Below, in pieces: positions 28,642 to 38,300 of a stretch of 40,095 nt of DNA. The DNA lies in the NCBI GenBank assembly GCA_022768375.1, contig JALEMG010000031.1, positions 1 through 40,095 on the forward strand, read 5' to 3'. The translations under genes and the position numbers were made by a program. The notes beneath the pieces are model-generated. The model was not told the origin of the DNA, searched no databases, and worked only from the letters and a program-made list of their open reading frames with translations. Source of the stretch: Lentisphaeria bacterium. Lineage in GTDB: Bacteria > Verrucomicrobiota > Lentisphaeria > Victivallales > Victivallaceae. Every line of letters begins with the position of its first letter. Within the stretch, counting starts at the first letter, position 1.

Positions 28642-30779
28642 TGCGCCGCCGTCTCACATCGATTCTGCTGGGCGCGGGAATGTTCGCGGGAGTGCTTTCC
28701 GCGGCGGAACTGCGTCTGGACTGCGGCGATCCGGCTCCGGTCCGGTGCGGCGAGATGAGTTGCGCCGACGGGACGGTCCCGGAGCATCCGCCCGCGTTTG
28801 AAATACAGTTGTTCCCGGAAGAACTGCGCGTCGCGGTGGAGATCCCCCACGCGCCGGACGCACCGCCGGCCGTCGCCGGAACGCGCGGCGGAAGCACGGC
28901 GATTTTCGGCGGGGAAACGGCGGAAGTGATGGTCGCCCCGGACGGGAAGGATTATTTTCACTTCGCCATGAATCCCGAGGGCAGACTCTACGCGGCCCGG
29001 GGACGCGCTCCGCTGCCCGCTCCGGCCGCCGTTACCGGCAAAGCCCGGCGGGGACCGGGGTACTGGCGGGCGGAATTCGCCATTCCCTACCAACTTCTCG
29101 GCGCGGCGCCGCCCCGACCGGGACAGCGCTGGCGTTTCAACGCGATGGCATCGACCGACCGCGGCGGAAAAAAACGGTCGTTCAGTTGGAGCGCGGCAAA
29201 GGACTTCCACGATCCGGCCCGCTTCGGGACGCTTCATTTTGCCGACACGCCGGGGATCGTCCTGCGGCGGCGGCAGGTCCGGAATGAAACGCTGGAGGTC
29301 GAACTCGTCGTCCCGGCGGCGGACGCCGTACCGCAACTTCAACTGGCGGGACACCCGGAACCGGGCCGACGCGACGGCAAACTCTGGCGCTGGCAACTGC
29401 CGATCGGCGGCGACTTCGTCGTCCCCAAATACGCGCTGCCGCTGACCGTGACGGTGAACGACGGGGAGGGGAAAACGATCTTTTCCGCCGCCGCAACGCT
29501 GATCGGGCGCGGACGGCATACGCTGGAGTTGGACAAGTTCTACTACGGCGCGGCGGACAAAACGGCGCGCTTCCGTCACGACTTTCCCCTTCCGGCGCGG
29601 CTGGTCTGCCGCCGGGCGGCAGACGAAACGGTGTGCGTTGACCGGGAGTGCGGCAGCGCCGGAACGATCGATCTGAGCGAACTTGCCCCCGGAGCCAACT
29701 CGGTGGAGATCCATTCCGGCAAACGCCGGACCAGCCGGACGATCTTCATTGCCGGACCGGAATTCATTCTGCCGCCGGCGTCGGAAACGGCGGAACTGGA
29801 GATCGTCGACGGGAAACTGCACGTGGGCGGCGTTCCGGTTTTCGCCGTGGGCGCAAGTTCCACGCCCCGGCCCCGGCCGCAGTTCACGCCCGCATTCAAT
29901 CTGGCGTCGGGGGACTACGCCGTTGCGCCCGACGCCATCGAACTCGAAGGACTGGGCGGAGTGAAACTGATCCGCCGCCCCGGGCTCACCGCGTTCCGCA
30001 TCGGGGCCGACTGGACCGGCCGGGTGGACGCCCATCTGACCCGGATCGCCGGACGGCGCCGGGCGGTGCGGCGGCTGGCCTACGAAGCGCAGTTCCCGCT
30101 GTTTCAGGAGGACGGCGCGGGCGGAGAACGCCCACTGGACCCGCTGAAATTTTATCCCGATCTGTACCGAAAACTGAAAGCCCGCCACCCCCGGCAACTG
30201 CTCTCCATCCACTCCGACGAAAGCGCGGCAATGCCGATCCTCGCCGCCGGATGCGATATTCTGGAATGCGCGTTCTACAGTTCGTCCTTCGCGGAATTCA
30301 TGATGGAACACCTGGAACGCGACGCGCGGCACGCCCGGCACAGCGCGGGCGGCCGTCCGGTCCTGCTGTGGCTGGGCGGTTCCATCCCCGACGCGGAGTG
30401 CCGGCTCGCGGAAGAACTGCGCTGCGCCGCATACTGCGCCATGCTCGAAAATCTCAACGGCGTCATGATCCACATGGGACACGGCGGCATCTCCCCCGAA
30501 AGGACCCGGCTCTGGTCGCTGATCTCCGGGATCGGCCGGGAACTTGCCGCAGTCTATCCCTTTGTCGCCGAAGGGGAAGCGCTGCCGTTCCCCGTCAAAG
30601 ACGTCCCCGACGGCATCCGCCGGGGCGCATGGCGGCGGCACGGCGACATCTGCCTGATCCTGATCAACCGCACCCCGGAGGCCCGGGAGGTGACGCTGGA
30701 TGCCCAATGCGGTCCCGTGCGTGCCCGCCTCACCCCGTGGGAGGCGCGGAGTTACTTCTGGAGAAAAACCGGGAAATGA
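28641..30779 (+). CDS. Secreted protein with CBM9-like domain and unassigned C-terminal domain
   Basis: A 712-residue protein with a signal peptide (MRRRLTSILLGAGMFAGVLSAAE). Residues ~25-205 look like a CBM9-type carbohydrate-binding domain: ETAEVMVAPDGKDYFHFAMNPEGRLY, then WRAEFAIPYQLLG, RWRFNAMASTD and ARFGTLHF. Beta-rich linkers follow to ~400. The last ~300 residues (FYPDLYRKLKARHPRQLLSIHSDESAAMPILAAGCDILECAFYSS) look like a TIM-barrel-type fold ending in a small beta domain (LILINRTPEAREVTL, common after hydrolase barrels). I do not recognise the catalytic family. It starts on TGATG overlapping the previous stop, with GAGGGA as SD, and is the last gene of the operon. Confidence 0.85.
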   Translation: MRRRLTSILLGAGMFAGVLSAAELRLDCGDPAPVRCGEMSCADGTVPEHPPAFEIQLFPEELRVAVEIPHAPDAPPAVAGTRGGSTAIFGGETAEVMVAPDGKDYFHFAMNPEGRLYAARGRAPLPAPAAVTGKARRGPGYWRAEFAIPYQLLGAAPPRPGQRWRFNAMASTDRGGKKRSFSWSAAKDFHDPARFGTLHFADTPGIVLRRRQVRNETLEVELVVPAADAVPQLQLAGHPEPGRRDGKLWRWQLPIGGDFVVPKYALPLTVTVNDGEGKTIFSAAATLIGRGRHTLELDKFYYGAADKTARFRHDFPLPARLVCRRAADETVCVDRECGSAGTIDLSELAPGANSVEIHSGKRRTSRTIFIAGPEFILPPASETAELEIVDGKLHVGGVPVFAVGASSTPRPRPQFTPAFNLASGDYAVAPDAIELEGLGGVKLIRRPGLTAFRIGADWTGRVDAHLTRIAGRRRAVRRLAYEAQFPLFQEDGAGGERPLDPLKFYPDLYRKLKARHPRQLLSIHSDESAAMPILAAGCDILECAFYSSSFAEFMMEHLERDARHARHSAGGRPVLLWLGGSIPDAECRLAEELRCAAYCAMLENLNGVMIHMGHGGISPERTRLWSLISGIGRELAAVYPFVAEGEALPFPVKDVPDGIRRGAWRRHGDICLILINRTPEAREVTLDAQCGPVRARLTPWEARSYFWRKTGK

Positions 30780-30844
30780 CGGAACTTTTGGGAAAAAAGC
30801 GGGATTCTCACGTTAAAAAAATTGCGAAATTTTTGATTCCGCTC

Positions 30845-30886
30845 TTGCTTTTTGCATTTTTATGTGGTAATATTTATATAACCACA
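30845..30886 (+). promoter_or_regulatory. Promoter and 24-bp palindromic operator of the GntR/LacI regulator
   Basis: TTGCTT (30845-30850), 17 bases, TAATAT (30868-30873). The palindrome TGTGGT-N12-ACCACA (30863-30886) covers the -10 element. A closely matching palindrome of the same length lies before the symporter at 33179-33202. The regulator therefore probably represses itself. Confidence 0.6.
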
Positions 30887-30903
30887 AGTACGGGTTTCTG
30901 TCG

Positions 30904-32145
30904 ATGATGATGAAAAAAATGAAATACGACCTTGATTACGGCAAGTTGTCCATCGACTCCGCGTCGTCCGAGCCGCTGCACATGCAGTTGAAACGGGCGC
31001 TGAAACGGGAGTTGCGCGGACTGATGCCCAACCGTCAGGTGATCCTGATGTCGGAACGAGAATTGGCGTCCATGCTCAAACTCAGCCGTCCGACCGTGCA
31101 CCGGGTCTACGACGAACTGCTGGCCGAGGGGATCGTCAGCCGCAGGCCCGACCGATCGCTGGAGGTGTGTCCGCAGGCCCGGAGCCGGATCGTCGGCAAC
31201 TACCGGGTCATCGGGGTGCTGCTGCCGACCGATTTCCCGACCTTCGTCGACCGGAACAATTCGGTGATGAATTACCTGAAAGGGATCATCGGGCGGGCGT
31301 CCGAACTGAACATCTCCTGCCTGATGCTGCAGCCGCCGACAGGCGAGATCACGGTCGCGGTGCTGGGGGCTTTCGTCGAGGCGCACTTCCCCAAACTCTG
31401 CGGGGTCATCCATCTCGGCGGACTGTACGACGATCCGGGCGAGAACGAAGCGGTCCTGACGTACCTCATGAGCCAGACGGAGATCCCGCAGGTGTGCCTG
31501 TCCGGGGTGTCGTCCTACGGCAACGTCGGCGCGGTCTACGCCGACCCCGCCGTTGGGGTGAGGGAACTATTCACATCCCTGAAATCCAGAAAGATCCACT
31601 CCATCGGCATCGTGGACAGTTACGGCGTGGTCAGAACTCCGGCGGAGGTATTCACCTACATCTCGAACATCCGGATCGAGGCGATGCTGAGAGTCGCCGC
31701 GGAGTGCGGCGTGGAGTGCCGGGTCAGCGTGGGGAAAAACGATTATCAGCAGTGGCTGCATCAGGTGATCGACCTCCTGCAGTCGCCGGACCGCCCGGAG
31801 GTGCTGATCTGCTACAACGACACGGTGGCGCGGACCGTGATGGAACTGGCCCGGCTGCAGGGCATCGCGGTGCCGGACGAGTTGTCGGTGGTCGGTTACG
31901 ACGGCGGCGACCCGGAACTGGCCAGCATCCGCACCAACCAGCAGCAGGTGGCGGAAGCGGCGGTGGAGATGATCGTCGAACACTTCGAACACGGCGTCTC
32001 CGGAAGCAACCGGATCCTGACCCTGCCCACGGAATTCGCGGACGGACGGTCTTTGAGGCGTACCGCCGGAGGCGTGGCCAAAACCCGGCCCCGGAAAAAG
32101 CCGATGAGAATGCAATACTTCAACGAAAGGAGAGATTCGGAATGA
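30904..32145 (+). CDS. GntR-type winged-helix / LacI-type sensor transcriptional regulator
   Basis: A 413-residue regulator of the AraR-like hybrid type. Residues ~20-95 are a GntR winged helix-turn-helix ([16 protein letters not shown], then [33 protein letters not shown]). Residues ~100-385 are a LacI/GalR-type periplasmic-binding-like sensor ([61 protein letters not shown]). Such proteins bind a sugar and leave the operator. The start is uncertain: three consecutive ATG codons (30904, 30907, 30910) and one at 30919 all lack a clear SD. It has its own promoter with a palindromic operator. Its stop overlaps the next ATG in ATGA. Confidence 0.92.
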   Translation: MMMKKMKYDLDYGKLSIDSASSEPLHMQLKRALKRELRGLMPNRQVILMSERELASMLKLSRPTVHRVYDELLAEGIVSRRPDRSLEVCPQARSRIVGNYRVIGVLLPTDFPTFVDRNNSVMNYLKGIIGRASELNISCLMLQPPTGEITVAVLGAFVEAHFPKLCGVIHLGGLYDDPGENEAVLTYLMSQTEIPQVCLSGVSSYGNVGAVYADPAVGVRELFTSLKSRKIHSIGIVDSYGVVRTPAEVFTYISNIRIEAMLRVAAECGVECRVSVGKNDYQQWLHQVIDLLQSPDRPEVLICYNDTVARTVMELARLQGIAVPDELSVVGYDGGDPELASIRTNQQQVAEAAVEMIVEHFEHGVSGSNRILTLPTEFADGRSLRRTAGGVAKTRPRKKPMRMQYFNERRDSE

Positions 32146-32272
32146 ACATCTTTACCGATCACCGCGCGTCCGTCTCCGGACGCAACAACGCCCTTCGGGG
32201 GGGGGTGGGGGTAACTCCTTATCCATCAACAACATTGCCGCATCACCCGCGGCACATGCGCGAGGTGCGGCC

Positions 32273-32276
<4 letters not shown>
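32142..32276 (+). CDS. Small 44-residue ORF coupled to regulator and prepilin-like gene
   Basis: The ATG (32142) overlaps the regulator stop and the stop (32276) overlaps the next ATG, both as ATGA, and AAAGGAGAG lies about 8 bases before the start. The product ([20 protein letters not shown]...) matches no family I know. It contains a G9 run at 32197-32205. Adding one G would remove the stop and fuse it in frame to the prepilin-like protein. A 7-bp hairpin GCGTCCG-TCTC-CGGACGC (32166-32183) lies within it. It may be a true small protein, a coupling ORF, or the N-terminus of the next gene disrupted by slippage or a base-call error. Confidence 0.5.
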
Positions 32277-33085
<809 letters not shown>

Positions 33086-33135
33086 TTTTTTTGTCCTCGG
33101 TTTTTGGAGTTTCGGAAAGCAACGACAACGGGAGA

Positions 33136-33225
33136 CACGGAGGCACGGGGCGCGGAAGCGCCGGAGACGTTTCGCTCGCGTGGTAATCAAAATATTACCA
33201 CGTAAGCGAAAGGCGTTTCTCCGTG
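33136..33225. promoter_or_regulatory. Nested inverted repeats and operator before the symporter
   Basis: Three nested structures: outer CACGGAG (33136-33142) and CTCCGTG (33219-33225); a small hairpin GGCGC-GGAA-GCGCC (33149-33162); and a central TTTCGCTcgCGTGGTAAT with its mirror, 33170-33187 and 33194-33211. The core CGTGGTAAT-N6-ATTACCACG (33179-33202) matches the palindrome at 30863-30886 in 17 of 24 positions with the same spacing. It ends a few bases before the symporter start, so it may act as an operator on DNA, as an RNA hairpin, or be a small palindromic repeat element. Confidence 0.6.
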
Positions 33226-33240
33226 AGAATGGAACAAACG

Positions 33241-35274
33241 ATGCATTGGATTGATTGGAGTATTGTCGGGGCCCTGGTGCTGGCCCTGCTCGTGATTTTG
33301 GCGGTCTGCCAGCGTTATGTCAAAAGCACCGCGGATTTTCTGGCCGCCAACCGGTGTGCCGGACGGTATCTGCTGACCATCACCAGCAGTATCGCGGGGC
33401 TGGGGGCGATCTCGGTGATCGCAAAATTCGAGCAGTACTACGTTTCGGGCTTCGCGCTGGAGTGGTGGGGATTCATCACGACGCCGATCATGCTGATCAT
33501 TTCGATCGTCGGCTGGGTCTACTACCGGTTCCGGGAGACCCGGTGCCTGACCATGGCGCAGTTCTTCGAAGTGCGCTACAGCCGGAACTTCCGGATCTTC
33601 AGCGGATTTCTCGGCTGGCTGTCGGGGGTGCTGAACTACGGGATATTCCCGTCGGTGTCGGTGAAGTTCTTCATCTTCTTCTGCGGACTGCCGGCGACGT
33701 TCCGCATTCCGGGGATCCCGTTTGACTTCAGCACCTACGTCTGCATGCTGGCGCTGGCCATCGGGCTGGGGGTGCTGTTCGCCATCTGCGGCGGACAACT
33801 GGCGATCATGCTGACGGACTTTCTGCAGGGGACGTTCTGCAACATCGCGTTTCTGGTGCTGATGGTGTTTCTGATCCAGCGATTCGACTGGGGCACGATC
33901 TTCACCACGCTGAGCGACCATGCGGCGGCCAATCCGGGGCAGTCGCTTTTCAACCCTTACGCGGCGACGGACATCAAGGATTTCAACATCTACTACTTCC
34001 TGATCGGCATTGCGCTGACGTTCCTCAACTTCGGCACCTGGCAGGGCGGCGCGGGATACAACGCCTCGGCCAAAAGCGCGCACGAGGCGAAAATGGCCAG
34101 GTTCCTCGGCACCTGGCGGGGGATGACCGAAACGTCGCTGCTGGTTTTCATCCCCATCTGCGCCTTCGTCTTTTTCCACAGCCCGAAGTTCGCGGCGGAA
34201 GCGGCGACGGTGCAGGCGGTGCTGAACGATCTCTCCGGGCAGGACGTGTCGCAGGCCCGGGTGCCGCTTTTCCTCACGCACGTGCTGCCGGTGGGACTGG
34301 TGGGCATTTTCGCGGCGGTCATGTTCGCGGCGATGCTCAGCACGGACGACACCTACATGCACAGTTGGGGAAGCATTCTGGTGCAGGACGTGATCATGCC
34401 GTTCCGCAAAAAGCCGTTCTCGCCGCGGCAGCATCTGCGGGCGCTGCGGCTGTCGATCGTCTTCGTGGGGGTGTTCGCGTTCTGCTTCAGTTATCTTTTC
34501 AAGCAGACGGAATACATCCTGCTGTTCTTCTCGATCACGGGGGCGATCTTCACCGGCGGCGCGGGCGCGGTGCTGGTGGGCGGGCTGTACAGCCGGTGCG
34601 GGTCCACGGCGGGGGCGTGGACGGCGATGATCCTCGGATCGTTTCTGGCATTGAGCAGCATTGCGCTGCAGCAGTGCTGGAGCACGCTGGCGCCGATGCT
34701 GGCGGACAGCGGGCGCTTCTCCGAAGCATTCTCGGAATACCTGCGCGCGCACAGCGACCGTTTCCCGATCAACAGTCAGTACCTGGCCATCAGCATCACG
34801 CTGACGGGATTTGCGAGTTATTTCCTCGTGTCGATGATCGAACGCCGGATCCGCGGCGGCGGGCTTTTCAATCTGGACCGGATGCTCCACCGGGGCGAAT
34901 ACGACACCACCGGCGAACATCAGGAACGCTGGAGCGCGGGCAAGGTGTGGCGTCTGCTGGGACTGACCAACGAATTTTCCCGGTTCGACCGGGTGATCTT
35001 CTTCGCCACGTTCGGCTGGACGGTGCTGCTGCTGATCGGATTTCTGGTCGGGACGGCGGGGGAGTTCCTTTTTCACTGGGATTCCTTCCACTGGCTCACC
35101 ATGTGGAAACTTTTCGTCATGATCGGGTTCTTCATCGGCGCCGGGACGACGCTGTGGTTTCTGCTGGGCGGGATCCGCGACGTTTTCCGGCTGTTCAAGG
35201 CGCTGGGGTCGCAGCAGCGCAACATGGAGGATGACGGACGGGTGGTGGACGGCAAAAACGCCGGAGAGAATTGA
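33241..35274 (+). CDS. Sodium:solute symporter (SSS family)
   Basis: A 677-residue multi-span membrane protein (about 13-15 hydrophobic segments). SSS signatures include VKSTADFLAANRCAGRYLLTITSSIAGLGAISVIAKFEQYY near the N-terminus and GLVGIFAAVMFAAMLSTDDTYMHSWGSILVQDVI in the middle, which contains the conserved region after TM8. Members import sugars, sialic acid, amino acids or other solutes with sodium. The context favours a sugar or sialic acid released by the neighbouring enzymes. The start is uncertain: ATG 33241 gives the usual MHWIDW start, with ATG 33229 and GTG 33223 as in-frame alternatives and no strong SD at any. The palindromic operator shared with the GntR/LacI gene suggests control by that regulator. 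Confidence 0.9.
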   Translation: MHWIDWSIVGALVLALLVILAVCQRYVKSTADFLAANRCAGRYLLTITSSIAGLGAISVIAKFEQYYVSGFALEWWGFITTPIMLIISIVGWVYYRFRETRCLTMAQFFEVRYSRNFRIFSGFLGWLSGVLNYGIFPSVSVKFFIFFCGLPATFRIPGIPFDFSTYVCMLALAIGLGVLFAICGGQLAIMLTDFLQGTFCNIAFLVLMVFLIQRFDWGTIFTTLSDHAAANPGQSLFNPYAATDIKDFNIYYFLIGIALTFLNFGTWQGGAGYNASAKSAHEAKMARFLGTWRGMTETSLLVFIPICAFVFFHSPKFAAEAATVQAVLNDLSGQDVSQARVPLFLTHVLPVGLVGIFAAVMFAAMLSTDDTYMHSWGSILVQDVIMPFRKKPFSPRQHLRALRLSIVFVGVFAFCFSYLFKQTEYILLFFSITGAIFTGGAGAVLVGGLYSRCGSTAGAWTAMILGSFLALSSIALQQCWSTLAPMLADSGRFSEAFSEYLRAHSDRFPINSQYLAISITLTGFASYFLVSMIERRIRGGGLFNLDRMLHRGEYDTTGEHQERWSAGKVWRLLGLTNEFSRFDRVIFFATFGWTVLLLIGFLVGTAGEFLFHWDSFHWLTMWKLFVMIGFFIGAGTTLWFLLGGIRDVFRLFKALGSQQRNMEDDGRVVDGKNAGEN

Positions 35275-35316
35275 AACGGATACGGGCCGGAATCGCCCGT
35301 CGACAATATGAGAGCA

Positions 35317-35334
35317 TAAGGATTGACAACCTTA
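35317..35334 (+). other. Short inverted repeat before Pmp-like protein 2
   Basis: TAAGG-ATTGACAA-CCTTA stands 19 bases before the ATG at 35353, beside the SD (AAGGAG). It could form a small leader hairpin. The TTGACA inside has no -10 element at a usable distance. Confidence 0.25.
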
Positions 35335-35352
35335 AATCAAGGAGAAGAAAAA

Positions 35353-38300
35353 ATGGCTGAACTGAGCGGAAACACTTACACCAGTCGGCAGACCGGCCCC
35401 GGACCGTATGTGGAGGACCGGTTCACCGGGATCGTCACCTCGTCAAGCGGCGCGCTGGGCGCCAGCGGCACCACCACGGTCACGGACTGTCTGTTCGACG
35501 GCAACACCTCCTCCGGCGGCGCGGGTGCGATAAGCATCGGCGGCAAGGGGGATGTGACGGTCACGGGAACGACCTTCGCCGACAACCTCGGAGGCGAAGG
35601 CACTATCTACATCTACCTCGGCAATCTCACGATCTCCGGCAGCACTTTCACCGGAAACACCAGCAGCAAGAACGGGATCGTCTTCAATCAGGGCGGCACA
35701 CTGACCATCGGCAACGTGGTCTTTGACAGCAATACCACCTCCGGGGACTACAAGGGAGCCATCTACACCGCGGCGACCGGGGGAACTAATCCGGTCACGA
35801 CCATCAACGGCACGATCACGCTGATGAGCACGAGCGAGATCCTGTACTTCAGGGGCGCCGCGCCGACGATCGACACCACCGCGTTTTTCGCCGAGGAGGA
35901 GACCTGGCACGCCACGGTGATCAACGCGGCCGGATATGCGCCCGGCACCTCCACGTCCTGGATCAAAACCTACGGCGGCGGTCAATACATCGTCGATCCC
36001 GAGGGATACAACGTCATCATGGACAACACCGGATACTTCCTGGTCAAAGGGGATTACACCACCGCCGGCTTCGTCTCCGACCGCAACACCCACGCCCTCG
36101 CCGGCGCGGACGGCACCCATTACGCGGGCATCCGGTACGCAAGCGTCTCCGACGCGCTGAGCGCTCAATCCATCGTCTTCATGAACGCCGCCGTCGATAC
36201 GTTGATCTCGGTGACAAACGGCAAAACACTGACCGTTTTCGACACGGAGGTCGTCGCTTCCGGAACATTCTCCGTCGCCGGAAGCGGCACGCTCAACCTC
36301 GAAAACACCCAGTTCTCCGGCAATTCGGTCCGGGCGATCATGAACTACGGGAATATCAACATCACCGACTCGATGGTCCGGGGCTACCGCGGCGGGGAGG
36401 GAGCCTTCATCTACAGTTACGATTCCAACGGAAAGGTCGCCATTCACGGCTCCACATTCAGCGGCAATTCGAGTTCCAGCCGCGGCGGGGTGATCGAAGT
36501 TCAGAACGGTTCGCAACTGACCGTCGGCGACGCGGTCTTCGACGGCAACACGGCGGCAGGCGGCGGCGGCGCCCTCTACGTCAACGGCGGGACTTCCGGC
36601 ATTCTGATCGACGGCAAGATCACGCTGGTCACCGCCACCGATACGATCGTCACCAATGTCGGCAACATCACCATTGACGCCGCCGAGTTCTTCCCCGACG
36701 AGGGTACATGGTTCGCGCAGGTGGTCGAATCGCAGGGAACCGGGATCGGTTCGGGCAGTTCGTGGCTGAGCGGCAGCATCCAGACTCCGGACGGCTTCAA
36801 TGCGGTTCGGGACCAGAGCGGCTACTATCTGGTCAAGGGTGAATACACCGGTGCCGGGTTCGTCTCCGGGACCAATACCCATACCTACATCGACGATGAC
36901 GGCAACCGGTATGCCGGGGTCCGTTACGCCACGGCTTCCGGCGCGATGGGGTCCGAAAGTCTGGTCTTCACGGACACCGACGAAGCCGGCCAAATCACGG
37001 TCGGTTCCGGCAAGACGCTCTTCGTCCATGACGTGACGCTGACCGGGCACAGCGCCAGCAATGACGGCGGCGTATTCGTCAACAACGGAACTTTGGAAAT
37101 CAGAGATGCCGAACTCAGCGGCAACCGGGCCAAAGGCGGCGGCGCCGTCCGCAACAATGCCGCGCTGATCTTTGACCATGCCGTGATCTCCGACAACACC
37201 GCCGGGGAAGGCGGTGCGATCTACAACCCCTACGCCAGTGCGACCATCACCGCCACGAACACGGTCTTTGCCGGCAACCGCACCACCGGCAGCAGCGGCG
37301 GCGCCATCAAGATGGAAGGCGGGGGAACGCTGACGGCCAGCAACACCGTCTTCAGCGGCAACACCGCCGGCGGAGGCAACAACGGCGGCGCCATCTACAA
37401 CAACGCCAGCCGGGTGATCCTGACCGGGGTCACATTCGGCGGCAACTCCGCGAAACAGGGCGCGGCGATCGGGCTCACCGGGGCCGCGGTCACGGAGGTC
37501 AACGGCGGCACGTTCGGCGGCAACACCGCAAGCGAAGGCGCGGCGATCATCGGCGCCGGAACGACGACGCTCGCCAACGTGATTTTCGACGGCAACTCCG
37601 CAACGGAGTCGGTGATCTACATGACCGGCGGCACGTGGAGCGCGCACAACGTGACCTTCTCCAACAACAGCGTCACCAAGAACGGCGCGCTGCAGGTCGG
37701 CGGCGGCGCCATGCGCGCCGGAAACCTGACGTTCAACAACAACACGGCCGGTTCGGGCGGCAAGGCGCTCCATGTCAGCGGCAACGCCACAATGACCCTC
37801 GACGGCAAGATCACGCTGGTCACCGCGAACGACACCATCAAAAACAACGCATCCATCGTCGCCGACGCCGATGCGTTCTTCACCGACGAGACCGTCTGGT
37901 TCGCTCAGGTGATCGATGCGCAGGCCTTCGGCGTCGGCTACAGCCCCTCGTGGCTGGACAGCGGAAGCACGGGCACGATCTCCGTCGCCGGGGAATACAG
38001 CGGCACGATCATGGACAAGAGCGGGTACTATCTGGTCAAGGGCGATTACACCGCGGCCGGATTCGTCTCCGACACCGACACCCATACCTATGTCGACGCG
38101 GCGGGCGTCCGCTACGCGGGCATCCGGTACGCGAATTCTGCCGATGCGCTGGAGGCTCAATCCGTCGTCGTCATGGACAAAGCGGAGATCGGGAGGATCG
38201 GCATTCTCCTGGGCAAAACGCTCATCGTCCACGACGTGACGATCGACGGACACAGTGTCTCCGCCAACGGCGGCGCATTCGCCGCGAACGGCGAACTGCG

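Noticed and set aside
28563-30707. 714-codon minus-strand ORF
   Set aside because: It is antisense to the CBM9-like gene and a composition artefact.
33187-35091. 634-codon minus-strand ORF
   Set aside because: It is antisense to the symporter, and the His, Arg and Gln-rich product has no membrane or domain pattern.
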